In this document: one piece after another, positions 17,022 to 25,172 of the stretch | Layout of the letters: each line of letters begins with the position of its first letter | Position numbering within the stretch: position 1 is the first letter of the stretch | Assembly: GCA_031254195.1 (NCBI GenBank) | Contig: JAIRUW010000014.1 | Coordinates: 1-46,607, forward strand | DNA: 46,607 bases | From: Oscillospiraceae bacterium | GTDB taxonomy: Bacteria; Bacillota; Clostridia; Oscillospirales; UBA929 | Reading direction: 5' to 3' | Program-made: the position numbers and the translations under genes | The notes under the pieces: generated by a model | The model's database searches: none | What the model was told of the DNA's origin: nothing | What the model saw: the letters and a program-made list of their open reading frames with translations, nothing else

Positions 17022-17038
17022 GTATCACGCGATGATAC
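17022..17038. promoter_or_regulatory. Palindrome upstream of the histidine kinase
   Basis: GTATCA and TGATAC form a perfect 6-base inverted repeat with a 5-base CGCGA centre, 30-45 bases before the kinase start. The size and spacing are those of a dimeric regulator site. No regulator can be named, and the site could be chance. Confidence 0.3.
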
Positions 17039-17062
17039 TGCCGCACGTATCCTCTGATAAGA

Positions 17063-17737
17063 TTATTGCTGAACTATCTCGCCTATAAACGGTTTGATAA
17101 TTCCATATAGCTTTTCGCTGTTTATGATGTAGCTTCCGTGGCTTTCGCCTTTTAGGATTTTTAGCTCACTGTTTGGGATATTGTCTGCGATTAGCTGAGT
17201 ATGCTCGTATTTCGGAAACTCATTCTTCTCTCCCGCCAAAACAAGAGTAGGGGCAACAATAGAATTTAGCTCTGTTATGGAAATATTCGGCTGTGTAAGC
17301 ATTAACTTAAACTTTCGGCTTCTTGTGAAAAAATAAACCAACCGCAAAACAAAGACGGAAATTGGCCTTATGCCGCTTGGATGAATGTTTGCTCCACTGA
17401 TGATAAGCCTTGATAGCATATAGGGATAGTGAATCGCTAATAGCAATCCGATGTTTCCTCCGTCGCTGAACCCGTAGAGTATCGGTTTTTCAATGTTTAA
17501 CTCATGTATAAACGCGGCAACATCCTCCATCATGTCTTTATAGTCAAGGCTTTCAACCTTACTGCTTTTTCCGTGGTCGCGGCTGTCGATTGCGTATACG
17601 GTGTAGTTCTGAGAAAGTTGCTTTGTAAGAACGTCAAAAATCGCATGGCTTTGCCCATTGCCATGTAACAGAATAATCGGATTGCCTTGTCCTGTTTTTT
17701 CATAAAATAATTCTATCCCATTAACCTTTATATACAA
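17063..17737 (-). CDS. Alpha/beta hydrolase
   Basis: A 224-residue alpha/beta-fold hydrolase: ILLHGNGQSHAIF is the oxyanion strand, DSRDHGKSS follows, and the nucleophile elbow reads GFSDGG. Here the central residue after G-F is serine (about S95) and the next is aspartate. A later aspartate or glutamate region (VLAGEKNEF) and the histidine of GESHGSY complete a plausible triad. It is about 50 residues shorter than common family members because the cap domain is small. The start is TTG 17737. It is AT-richer than its neighbours and has its own promoter (17783-17811), pointing to acquired DNA. Substrate unknown. Confidence 0.85.
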   Translation of the reverse strand: MYIKVNGIELFYEKTGQGNPIILLHGNGQSHAIFDVLTKQLSQNYTVYAIDSRDHGKSSKVESLDYKDMMEDVAAFIHELNIEKPILYGFSDGGNIGLLLAIHYPYMLSRLIISGANIHPSGIRPISVFVLRLVYFFTRSRKFKLMLTQPNISITELNSIVAPTLVLAGEKNEFPKYEHTQLIADNIPNSELKILKGESHGSYIINSEKLYGIIKPFIGEIVQQ

Positions 17738-17782
17738 CTCTATTCACCGCTCCATAAAGCAATTCCGATATTTAGTACACAG

Positions 17783-17811
17783 ACTATATCACAACATTCG
17801 TTTCTTTACAA
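17783..17811 (-). promoter_or_regulatory. Promoter of the alpha/beta hydrolase gene
   Basis: Minus strand TTGTAA (17806-17811), 17 bases, TATAGT (17783-17788). It lies about 45 bases before the TTG start, so the hydrolase is probably transcribed on its own, after the phosphatase gene that ends at 17829. Confidence 0.65.
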
Positions 17812-17828
17812 GAAATTTCTGTATGTTG

Positions 17829-18536
17829 TTATATCCTCGTTATATTATTATATTCCATCGGCAGACCGGTCTCGTATAAATGGGACATATCCGAATGCAC
17901 CAGGCATCTGGGCGATGTGCTTCCGTCCGCGTGGTGTTCAAATTCCAAAACGGTGACGCCCGTATGGGAGATGTTGAAGCCCGCCCAGAACACAAGAGGC
18001 GGTATGGAAAGCAAATGGGACAGCCATGTGGTGCCGAAGCCGTGGTGGCAAAAGGCGGCTACACGCTTCCGCCCCGGTTTGAGAATCCTGTATACATTCC
18101 CCTCTCTTGCGTACCCCAGCCTTTGGAGGAAATCGTCCGACGCGGCCCGTATCCTCTCGTAACCCTTTTTCGCCGCGGGACATCCGGCGGTTTCGGCATG
18201 ATTATACCAGTCCGGGCGCAGGGCGTCTCCGTCTTTGAGAAAGTTCGAGTTTTGACAGGCAAACAACCAACCCCTGTCTCCCTTATCCTGGAGTACGCTG
18301 AACTCGCTCCAGGCGAGGTCCTCGCTCATCCACTCTTCGATGTTCACATCCAGCTTTAGGATGCCGGCTGTGGGTTTTGCGGTCATCAGAGCACGCCCAA
18401 GGGGCGATGAGTAAACCTCATCAATACCGGCCGCGGCCAGCCGGCGGGACAGCGCATCCGCCTGGCGGGCCCCCTTCGGGGTCAGGGAGTCGGTTTCGTA
18501 GACAGGGTCGCCGTGGCGTATGATGTACAGAAGCAT
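17829..18536 (-). CDS. Histidine phosphatase family protein
   Basis: A 235-residue member of the phosphoglycerate-mutase-like histidine phosphatase superfamily. The RHG motif is at residues 7-9 (YIIRHGDPV), followed by LTPKGARQADALSRRL and YSSPLGRALMTA, which carries the second phosphate-binding arginine. The second histidine appears in AAFCHHGFGTTWLSHLL (about 165). These enzymes form a phosphohistidine at the RHG histidine and act on many phosphate esters; the substrate here is unknown. It starts 12 bases after the stop of the unknown gene 18548-19513 and may be in the same transcript. Confidence 0.88.
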   Translation of the reverse strand: MLLYIIRHGDPVYETDSLTPKGARQADALSRRLAAAGIDEVYSSPLGRALMTAKPTAGILKLDVNIEEWMSEDLAWSEFSVLQDKGDRGWLFACQNSNFLKDGDALRPDWYNHAETAGCPAAKKGYERIRAASDDFLQRLGYAREGNVYRILKPGRKRVAAFCHHGFGTTWLSHLLSIPPLVFWAGFNISHTGVTVLEFEHHADGSTSPRCLVHSDMSHLYETGLPMEYNNITRI

Positions 18537-18547
18537 TCGGTTTCTCC

Positions 18548-19513
18548 TTATAGTTGATGGCCGGCCAGCATTTCCAGCATATCCCTTAATTGCGCGTGTG
18601 TCCCCTCAATCAAATTAACGCATACGCTCCTTCCCTTTTCCCCTGACATGATCGTGACGTGGCACTCATGGACGAGCCAGTCAATCAGAAGCATTTTCTC
18701 TGTGCTGCTCTTACAGCCCGGCCATTTTTCCGCGAAGGAACGGAAAACAGGATCGGCCCGGCCGCCGGGCATGTTCGCCGCGTTGCAGCTCCGCCTGTAT
18801 TCGCGGTATGTATAGCTATAACCGCAAGGGCAGAATGCAACCGCTGTATCATCGGCGGGCATAAGCGCCTTATCGCAAGTATGGCAGACGATTTGCCCTT
18901 TCTCCATAGCTTTGCGGGCTTCTTTTGCCTGTTTGCAGCGCGTGTAAAACGAATAGCCTACATCATCGAGCAGGTTTTCGTCGAGAAGGCCTTGCGCTTC
19001 GCTTTGATACAGCCGGATCAATTTGCTCCGGGACACTTTGGACGCCCATTTGAAACGGTTAAACCTCTCAGGGTCCAGGGTTTCCTTCAGCCGGTCCATA
19101 TGTTCCTTTTCCCGCGCCAAACGGACCCTTGTCCTCTGGATTTGATCGGCTTTTTTTGCGGCGACCAAACGGGCATATCTGTCCTCGTAGCCGCTTTCAT
19201 ATACCTCTTTTGCTTTTTGCAGAGCGAGACCTAATGATTCCTCATCCCTCACCTCTATTCCCAAGACGCAAAAGCAATCGTCACCAATCGAAACGGATAG
19301 CAGTTCACAGCGATAGTTGCGGCAGTATCCGTAGACCCATCCGAAATCATTTTCGTAGCGCTGCCATTTGTTGTATACTCTATACGTACAGTTCATTTCG
19401 TCATTAAACGATATAAAATAGGAGCGGACTTTGGCGGGCAGAAATGCCAGCAGCTCTTCATAGGCAGGCGCATATTGTTTGGGGAACCGGCTTTGCCATT
19501 GGCTGTTTGTCAA
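18548..19513 (-). CDS. Unrecognised protein with a zinc-ribbon-like centre
   Basis: A 321-residue soluble protein with no function I can assign. Residues 1-100 look globular and aromatic-rich (WQRYENDFGWVYGYCRNY). Residues about 110-200 are charged and probably helical. Then CHTCDKALMP and CPCGYSYTYREYRRSC supply four or more cysteines in zinc-ribbon spacing, and the end (WPGCKSSTEKMLLIDWLVHE, then GRSVCVNLIEGT) resembles a conserved domain I recall from uncharacterised clostridial proteins. The start is TTG 19513 with AAGGAGG 8 bases upstream. A helix-and-ribbon layout suggests nucleic-acid or protein binding, but this is inference. Confidence 0.75.
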   Translation of the reverse strand: MTNSQWQSRFPKQYAPAYEELLAFLPAKVRSYFISFNDEMNCTYRVYNKWQRYENDFGWVYGYCRNYRCELLSVSIGDDCFCVLGIEVRDEESLGLALQKAKEVYESGYEDRYARLVAAKKADQIQRTRVRLAREKEHMDRLKETLDPERFNRFKWASKVSRSKLIRLYQSEAQGLLDENLLDDVGYSFYTRCKQAKEARKAMEKGQIVCHTCDKALMPADDTAVAFCPCGYSYTYREYRRSCNAANMPGGRADPVFRSFAEKWPGCKSSTEKMLLIDWLVHECHVTIMSGEKGRSVCVNLIEGTHAQLRDMLEMLAGHQL

Positions 19514-19567
19514 AACGAATCCTCCTTTGAAAGACCGGCTATAAAGACCAAGCCTTAAAATAAAACA

Positions 19568-20401
19568 TTATTTCGAGACAGGAAATCCAAAACAAGTATA
19601 GTCATGAAATTTAGTAAAACCAAGGTCCACAGCCAATTTAGCGGACGCTGTGTTGCTCTTTTCGCATTCCCAATAGGGAAGGCAGCCCTGTTCCAAATAG
19701 GCATTCACGAGAGCGGCAGAGACGATTTTTGCAAAACCCTTACGGCGATAATCCTTTACCGTCTCTATGCTTATTTCGTGCGTATTCTCAAATATCCAGC
19801 CGGTTAATGACAACGAAACTACCATGTCATTCATAATCAAGCAAAACCCGTTGGCCTTAGCATGAAAAACATTGATCGAATCCCAATAGTCTAATATTTT
19901 GTTTTCCACGAACTCCAAATTTTGAACGGAATGCTTGTACCATATGTCTTTCATATTACACAAGCAACCCTCGCGGGGAACAATGTCAGGAACTAATTGA
20001 TTTTTTCGATATATATAAACAGACTGTTGCCAAGAATTGAGCTTGCGTGATGGGAAGGCGTCTTGAAGCTCGCTATCTGTAACAGGAGGAACGCTGCTGA
20101 CTTCAAAATAGTCGATTCCTTTCGACAATAGCATGGGCCGTATGACTGTGTCGATGAGGGCATTGATTTCTCCTGAATATCGAGCTATTTGTCTGCCAGC
20201 CAAATAGAAACCTTCATTGCCTTGTGACCAAATCAACGCTGCCTGTGGATTGCATATGGAGTCAGCAAAAACCCACCCCGGATTATTCGTTTCGAGAACG
20301 GCTTTCGGTTCTACATATCCTTCATTTCTTGGGAGCAAGCCCTTAACACACTGGAATTGATCTTTAGATAATGCAAATATGATGCTCATCTCCTTTGGCA
20401 T
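19568..20401 (-). CDS. GNAT-family N-acetyltransferase
   Basis: A 277-residue acetyltransferase of the two-part GNAT type. The first about 150 residues are a divergent N-terminal domain; the catalytic GNAT fold is in the second half, with ISIETVKDYRRKGFAKIVSAAL containing the acetyl-CoA pyrophosphate loop (R-R-K-G-F-A) and YWECEKSNTASAKLAVDLGF as the last helix. The substrate is unknown. It is AT-richer than the surrounding DNA and diverges from the MerR-type gene, with 100 bases between them. The ATG at 20401 is preferred; a second ATG 12 bases in follows a GGAG too closely. Confidence 0.82.
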   Translation of the reverse strand: MPKEMSIIFALSKDQFQCVKGLLPRNEGYVEPKAVLETNNPGWVFADSICNPQAALIWSQGNEGFYLAGRQIARYSGEINALIDTVIRPMLLSKGIDYFEVSSVPPVTDSELQDAFPSRKLNSWQQSVYIYRKNQLVPDIVPREGCLCNMKDIWYKHSVQNLEFVENKILDYWDSINVFHAKANGFCLIMNDMVVSLSLTGWIFENTHEISIETVKDYRRKGFAKIVSAALVNAYLEQGCLPYWECEKSNTASAKLAVDLGFTKFHDYTCFGFPVSK

Positions 20402-20449
20402 CAGATTTCCCTATTCAAAAAATATTCTCCGTTTTGCCCGATTTCCCCC

Positions 20450-20480
20450 TTGACTTTAACGTCGCGTCAACATTTACAAT
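20450..20480 (+). promoter_or_regulatory. MerR-type promoter with 19-base spacer and operator
   Basis: TTGACT (20450-20455) and TACAAT (20475-20480) are 19 bases apart, the overlong spacing that MerR-family activators correct by twisting the DNA. TTGAC and GTCAA form an inverted repeat inside the spacer, as expected for the dimer site. It stands directly before a MerR-family gene, so autoregulation is likely. Confidence 0.75.
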
Positions 20481-20501
20481 GCCCTTGAAAGGAGGATTGT
20501 C

Positions 20502-21467
20502 ATGGAATTGCAGACAATCAGTCAGGTCTCAAAATCGTTCGGCATCTCCACGAGGACATTGCGTTATTATGAGGACATCGGCCTGATCACGGCGTCTCGA
20601 AAGCCGGACTTCGCCTACCGCGTCTATGATGAAGCCACCCTGCTGCGCCTGCGGCAGATCATCGTCCTGCGCAAGCTGCGTATACCTTTGAAGCAGATTG
20701 CGGAGGTGATTCAGAGCGGGGACGCCCGCTTGGCGATTGAGGCGTTTGAGCAAAACCTCGTGGAAATCGAGGACGAGATCACCGCTCTGTCTACCATCCG
20801 AAGCGTCCTCAAAGCCTTTATCGACCGGCTGAACCTGGGCGGCCGGTTTGCCCTGCCGGACGACGAGGGCCTGCTGGAGATCGTGGATTCCCTGACAGCC
20901 TCCAAGATTAACTTCAAGGAGGAAAAAACAATGGAAGACCTGAACAAAGCCAGCGAAAAACTCAACAAGCTGACCGACAAGGATGTGCGGATCGTCTACC
21001 TGCCGCCGTCGGATGTGGCGGCGTACCAGTACGAGGGGGACGACCCTGAAGATCATGTCGGCAGGGTCATCACTAAGTTTGTCCTCGACAGCGATTTGCC
21101 CCGTATCAAGCCCGGCCTGCGGCACTACGGCTTCAACGCGCCCAACCCGAAGGATGAAACCGGGGCGCACGGCTACGAGATGTGGGTCACCATCCCCGAC
21201 GGGTTTGACGTACCCGCCCCGCTCTGCAAAAAGCGTTTTGAGGGCGGCCTGTACTGCGCGCACATGATCCCGATTGGGGCCTTTGACGAGTGGGCGCTGC
21301 TGTCCAAGTGGCTGGAAAACAGCGGCAAATATGAATTCAGGGGCAAGGGCTGTCCGTCCAACATGTTCGACAGCCTGGAGGAGTGCCTCAACTATGTAAA
21401 CCATGTCGGCAAGGATTGGAGTCAAGTACAGCTTGATCTGCTAATCCCCATCAAGGAAAAAGCATAA
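20502..21467 (+). CDS. MerR-family regulator with a GyrI-like effector-binding domain
   Basis: A 321-residue regulator. The N-terminal winged helix starts TISQVSKSFGISTRTLRYYEDIGL, with the MerR recognition helix and YRVYDEATLLRLRQI, followed by the long dimerisation helix to about residue 125. The C-terminal half (about 160-320) has the look of a GyrI-like/AraC effector-binding domain, with a ligand pocket around MWVTIPDGFDVPAP and GGLYCAHMIPIGAFDEW. Such proteins sense bulky, often cationic drugs or dyes. AAGGAGG lies 6 bases before ATG 20502. The gene is followed at once by a strong terminator, so it is transcribed alone. The ligand is unknown. Confidence 0.93.
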   Translation: MELQTISQVSKSFGISTRTLRYYEDIGLITASRKPDFAYRVYDEATLLRLRQIIVLRKLRIPLKQIAEVIQSGDARLAIEAFEQNLVEIEDEITALSTIRSVLKAFIDRLNLGGRFALPDDEGLLEIVDSLTASKINFKEEKTMEDLNKASEKLNKLTDKDVRIVYLPPSDVAAYQYEGDDPEDHVGRVITKFVLDSDLPRIKPGLRHYGFNAPNPKDETGAHGYEMWVTIPDGFDVPAPLCKKRFEGGLYCAHMIPIGAFDEWALLSKWLENSGKYEFRGKGCPSNMFDSLEECLNYVNHVGKDWSQVQLDLLIPIKEKA

Positions 21468-21492
21468 ATTTTAACGTATATCAAACGATAGC

Positions 21493-21530
21493 CAGAGGGT
21501 TCGGGACACTCCCGAACCCTCTGCGTTTTT
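21493..21530 (+). terminator. Rho-independent terminator of the MerR-type gene
   Basis: A perfect 13-base stem (CAGAGGGTTCGGG with CCCGAACCCTCTG), 5-base loop, then CGTTTTT. It sits between two convergent genes, the MerR gene and tldE. Confidence 0.93.
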
Positions 21531-21535
21531 ACCCG

Positions 21536-22780
21536 TTACAGCCAGTCCCCGATGGTGGCCACATCCATATCCATAGCCAGATACCTCAGCGGGGTATGGG
21601 GGGAATTGCCGTCGGAAGACAAGCCGATGAAGTCCGCCCCGAACATATCGTATATGCTCGAGCTTATGGACAACTGCGGCAGCCTGCCCAGCAAATTGCC
21701 CTTCTCGAAGAGGAACGCGGATTGCACCGGAGAGGCGTACTCGCCCTGAGAGGTGAAATCGCCGCCGCTGGCGAACACGACATATACCGCTTTCCGCCCT
21801 CCCAGCAAATCGCTTATTGTTTTGCCGCTGGACTGTACCTGGAGTCCCTCAATCGATGTGTCGGGCACGGAATCGTATTCCCCGCCCGCGGAACCGGTCG
21901 GGGCAAAGCCATACTCCTTGGCAATCTTTTTGGAGGAAAAGGGTGTTTTCAGTACGCCGTTCTCAATCAGCGAAAGGCGGTCGTTTGGCAGGACCGTGCC
22001 CTCCGCGTCGAAGAAGCACCGATACTGCTCGCGGGGGAAGCGTTCTATGTTCAGCGAAAAATGGTCGGCAAAGAGCTTTTGTCCCAGCTTGCCGGAAAAC
22101 ATGGACGCGCCGGTGCCCATGGTGCGGCCGTTTAAGTCGCTGTAGAACTTGTGCAGTACACTATGATCGAGAAGCATTACGACAGGCATTTTTCTGTCCG
22201 GCACCGAAATTTTCTCTTCATAACAGGCACAGGTCTCCGATATGGCCTTGAACATGCTGTCTGTGTCAAATCCGCGCATGACGTCAACGCCGACGCTGTC
22301 CATCAGGCTTTTGGAGTTTTTATGTTTGATCAGCAGTTGGGCCTGTACCGCCTTGTCGCGGCACACAAGGTCTGCGCCGCAGCTGTTTTGCAGGCTGGTT
22401 TCCGACTCCTCATACGTGATCTTGTGGCTGAAGGCAAACCGCGGGTACCGCTTTTCCAGCATCGCCAGCAGCTCCTCGGACGATTTTACAAAATCCTCTT
22501 CGTCCAGCGTAAAGCTGTCCGCGAGGTCCACCGACCTCTTTATCTCCGCCGCCGGTCCGCAGTCGTATGGTATCTTAAATGTAAGCATCTGCTTCGCGTG
22601 ATCGATCAGACGGTTTTCGTCATACGCGCCGATCGCGCCCGCCACGCCGATACAGCCGTTGTCATACAGCCGCAGGCCGGTTTTGACCGTGCTGGATTTT
22701 TGCACGGCGCTGACCGCGCTGTTGACTACGCTGAGCACGGTCTTCTTAGACCGGACGCGGTATAGTTCCTTCGTCATCAT
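21536..22780 (-). CDS. tldE: TldE/PmbA-like protein of the TldD/TldE protease pair
   Basis: A 414-residue member of the PmbA/TldE family. It lacks the HExxxH zinc motif, as TldE does, and shares the C-terminal fold around PNDRLSLIENGVLKTPFSS and GFAPTGSAGGEYDSVPD. In Escherichia coli TldD and TldE form a heterodimer that degrades unfolded peptides and matures microcin B17. The ATG (GGAGG 5 bases before it) follows the tldD stop by nine bases, so the pair is co-translated. It is fairly divergent, so the name is by family and context. Confidence 0.85.
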   Translation of the reverse strand: MMTKELYRVRSKKTVLSVVNSAVSAVQKSSTVKTGLRLYDNGCIGVAGAIGAYDENRLIDHAKQMLTFKIPYDCGPAAEIKRSVDLADSFTLDEEDFVKSSEELLAMLEKRYPRFAFSHKITYEESETSLQNSCGADLVCRDKAVQAQLLIKHKNSKSLMDSVGVDVMRGFDTDSMFKAISETCACYEEKISVPDRKMPVVMLLDHSVLHKFYSDLNGRTMGTGASMFSGKLGQKLFADHFSLNIERFPREQYRCFFDAEGTVLPNDRLSLIENGVLKTPFSSKKIAKEYGFAPTGSAGGEYDSVPDTSIEGLQVQSSGKTISDLLGGRKAVYVVFASGGDFTSQGEYASPVQSAFLFEKGNLLGRLPQLSISSSIYDMFGADFIGLSSDGNSPHTPLRYLAMDMDVATIGDWL

Positions 22781-22789
22781 TCACCCCTC

Positions 22790-24133
22790 CTATTGCACCT
22801 GCATGTTCTGTATGCGCATATGCGGCCCGCCAAGGCCGACGGGCAGCGGGTACTGATCCATCTTGCCGCAGCCGCCCGTCACAAACGACATCATCTTCTT
22901 ATCGTTTGCGATGCCGTCCACATGGGACAGCGCTTCAAAGACGTTGCCGGAGACTACCGATACCCGCACCGGCTTGTCAATCCTGCCGTTTTTGACGGTG
23001 TAGGCGCGCGACGGCGCGAGCGTGAAGGTGGACATGCCGGAGCCATGGTTGATGTCCTTGACATAGATGCCGTTATCCGTTTCGGCGATGAGCTGGTCGA
23101 ATGTCTTTGCGCCGTTCTCGATGTAGGTGGACGTCATGCGCACGATCGGCTCAAACTCAAAGCTGACGGCGCGCGCGTTGCCTGTGACGGCTTCGTCCAA
23201 ATCAGCCGCGCTGGCGGCGTTGTGCAAGCGGCCGGTCAGGGTTCCGTTTCGGATTAAATATGTCTTCGTGGCGGCATTGCCTTCGTCGTCGAACGGGACA
23301 TACCCCATGCCAAGCTCCTGCCCCGTCTCGACAATCGTAAGGTCTTCCGCTCCGACCTTCTTGCCGAGTGCCCACTCTTTCTTCGTCTCTTCGTCGCCAA
23401 TCATAAAGTCCGATTCGCTTTTATGCCCAAAGCATTCATGCGCGAACACGCCGGTCACCATGGGCGCTAGGATCACCGGGTAGACGCCCGGCTCGACAGC
23501 CTCCGATTCCAGCAAATACCGGTTGCACTCCTCTAAAAGCGCCTTTAGCTCTTCCTCAAAGCCTTTCAGCTCGTCAAAACGGGTCTTGCCTAACTGATAG
23601 GATTCCCGGAGCTGCCTATCCTCTTCCGCCGCCATCCTAAAATGCGCCGAAAAGCCCGCGCGCTGATAGTCCCAGGACAGTTCAGCGCCCTTGCTGTTGT
23701 AGAACTCCTTGACCTTGTATTCGTCGATATAAAAGAGCTGCCAGAGCTTGATATGGGCGTTGCCCTCCAAAAACGGCATGACCGATTGCAGCAGGGAGAT
23801 TTTATCCTCCAGAGGCACATTGGACACCTCGCACCCGGCAAAGGCGATGGTCTTGCCCTTGTTCGCGCTGAAATTCTGAAAAATCCGCGTGTCCTTCAAG
23901 CCGTCGTTTTTCGCCGCCAGCTTGGCCAGCGCGTCAATCTCCGCCTGTACCGCGCCGAGGTCCGACGTACTGGCGTAATACCAGCGGGCGCCGTCATACA
24001 CCCGGATAAACGCGGCGGCGTATTGCCGCACCTTGCATTCGTCCAGTGTTTGGAAGGTATAGGCGATCTTCGTAGAAAACAGATGCTCGATCCGCACATC
24101 CGTATACAACCTCTCAGGGAAAACGTATGGCAT
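22790..24133 (-). CDS. tldD: TldD-like zinc metalloprotease
   Basis: A 447-residue TldD-family protease. The catalytic zinc site is HECFGH in MVTGVFAHECFGHKSESDF (about residues 228-246), matching HExxxH of TldD, and the later GSGMSTFTLAPSRAYTVKNG and FVTGGCGKMDQYPLPVGLGG carry further conserved residues, including the cysteine that completes the metal site. It is the catalytic partner of TldE, encoded directly downstream. AAAGGAGGG lies about 6 bases before ATG 24133. A terminator-like hairpin separates it from hpf. Confidence 0.93.
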   Translation of the reverse strand: MPYVFPERLYTDVRIEHLFSTKIAYTFQTLDECKVRQYAAAFIRVYDGARWYYASTSDLGAVQAEIDALAKLAAKNDGLKDTRIFQNFSANKGKTIAFAGCEVSNVPLEDKISLLQSVMPFLEGNAHIKLWQLFYIDEYKVKEFYNSKGAELSWDYQRAGFSAHFRMAAEEDRQLRESYQLGKTRFDELKGFEEELKALLEECNRYLLESEAVEPGVYPVILAPMVTGVFAHECFGHKSESDFMIGDEETKKEWALGKKVGAEDLTIVETGQELGMGYVPFDDEGNAATKTYLIRNGTLTGRLHNAASAADLDEAVTGNARAVSFEFEPIVRMTSTYIENGAKTFDQLIAETDNGIYVKDINHGSGMSTFTLAPSRAYTVKNGRIDKPVRVSVVSGNVFEALSHVDGIANDKKMMSFVTGGCGKMDQYPLPVGLGGPHMRIQNMQVQ

Positions 24134-24154
24134 GAAAAACCCTCCTTTTTATTC

Positions 24155-24186
24155 CAAACAAGCCGGGAGGAGTTCCTCCCTGCTTG
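24155..24186 (-). terminator. Terminator-like hairpin after hpf
   Basis: Minus strand CAAGC, A, GGGAGG, loop AACT, CCTCCC, G, GCTTG, then TTTGG. It is an 11-pair stem with one mismatch, 14 bases after the hpf stop. The short T-run may allow some transcription into tldD. Confidence 0.7.
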
Positions 24187-24199
24187 CCATGTTCCTGTC

Positions 24200-24724
24200 T
24201 TATCCCTCTTCGATCAATCCGTAGCCGCCGCGTCCGCGCTTATAGACCACGGCAAAGCTGCCGCTTTCGATGTTGCGGAAAACGAAAAACTCATGGTGGA
24301 GCAGGTTCATCTGCAAAATGGCTTCCTCGGTGGTCATCGGTTTGAGCGAGAAACGCTTGGTGCGGACGATCTCAAATTCCCGCTCCTCGGCTATGTCGCC
24401 GGCGGAAAATTCGGCTTCGCGGAGCACGCCTTGGTGCAAGCTCTTTTCGAGGCGCGTCTTGTTTTTGCGTATTTGGCGCTCAATAGCCGCCACGGCTTTA
24501 TCGATCATGGCAAAGCGGTCGTCGCCCGATTCGTGGGCGCGGAAATACATGCCGTCGTGGCGGACGGTGATTTCAACGGACTGGCGGTTGTTCTCGCCGG
24601 CTACGGTGATCTGCGCTTCGCTTTCATTCTTGAAGAATTTTTCCAGCTTTCCGACTTTCTTCTCCGCATAGTCTTTGAGCTTGTCTGAAATATTGGCTTG
24701 CTTACCTAAATATTGGAATTTCAT
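24200..24724 (-). CDS. hpf: Ribosome hibernation promoting factor, long form
   Basis: A 174-residue long HPF. The N-terminal ribosome-binding domain spans about 1-100 (MKFQYLGKQANISDKLKDYAEKK, then VEITVRHDGMYFRAHE), and the C-terminal dimerisation domain about 120-174 (RTKRFSLKPMTTEEAILQM, HEFFVFRNIESGSFAVVYKR). Long HPF pairs ribosomes into 100S dimers in stationary phase. It has its own promoter (24758-24786) and a good ribosome site, and ends in a hairpin, so it is probably a single-gene unit. Confidence 0.96.
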   Translation of the reverse strand: MKFQYLGKQANISDKLKDYAEKKVGKLEKFFKNESEAQITVAGENNRQSVEITVRHDGMYFRAHESGDDRFAMIDKAVAAIERQIRKNKTRLEKSLHQGVLREAEFSAGDIAEEREFEIVRTKRFSLKPMTTEEAILQMNLLHHEFFVFRNIESGSFAVVYKRGRGGYGLIEEG

Positions 24725-24757
24725 ATGAGGGACTCCTTCCTTATTGGTGGTAAGATA

Positions 24758-24786
24758 AGTATATCATATCCGGCGTTGGGAAACAA
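24758..24786 (-). promoter_or_regulatory. Promoter of hpf
   Basis: Minus strand TTGTTT (24781-24786), 17 bases, TATACT (24758-24763), about 35 bases before the hpf ATG. It starts right after the stop of the upstream MazG-like gene. Confidence 0.7.
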
Positions 24787-24788
24787 GG

Positions 24789-25112
24789 TTAGGTGCTTCG
24801 GTTTACGCTCCGGTCCGCCGCAAAACCGTCGGGGTACCGTTTCCGCAGCTTTTCCACATTGCCCGCCGCGATTTCCCCCAGTCCGACGCCGAGGCCGGAC
24901 GCGATGGACGCGAGGTACCACAGGCAGTCGCCCGCTTCGTCAATGAGCTTATCCCTGTTCAGCTCATGGCCTTGGAACAGATGCTTTTTCACCACATCAA
25001 TACATTCGCCCGCCTCGCCGCACAGCCCCATAACGCCGTTGAGCAGCAGCCTGTCCTCCGATGTGTTCGCCGCCGTCCGCAGCGCAAGGGATTGGTATTC
25101 GTTGAAGTCCAT
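24789..25112 (-). CDS. MazG-like nucleotide pyrophosphohydrolase
   Basis: A 107-residue all-helical protein of the MazG-like family. Residues LLNGVMGLCGEAGECIDVVKKHL (about 23-45) and DEAGDCLWYLASIA (about 58-71) carry the E-x-x-E and E-x-x-D magnesium ligands. Proteins of this size hydrolyse dNTPs or unusual nucleotides, though this one has no proven substrate. It is a second MazG relative in the window (the other is 2401-2826). It starts ATG 25112 with CAGGAG upstream, 60 bases after the unknown gene 25173-25694. Confidence 0.85.
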   Translation of the reverse strand: MDFNEYQSLALRTAANTSEDRLLLNGVMGLCGEAGECIDVVKKHLFQGHELNRDKLIDEAGDCLWYLASIASGLGVGLGEIAAGNVEKLRKRYPDGFAADRSVNRST

Positions 25113-25172
25113 TTTACTCTCCTGTCAAAAGCGCGGGCTGTGAATATATAGCGTCTTGCCGCGCCCGCTCCG

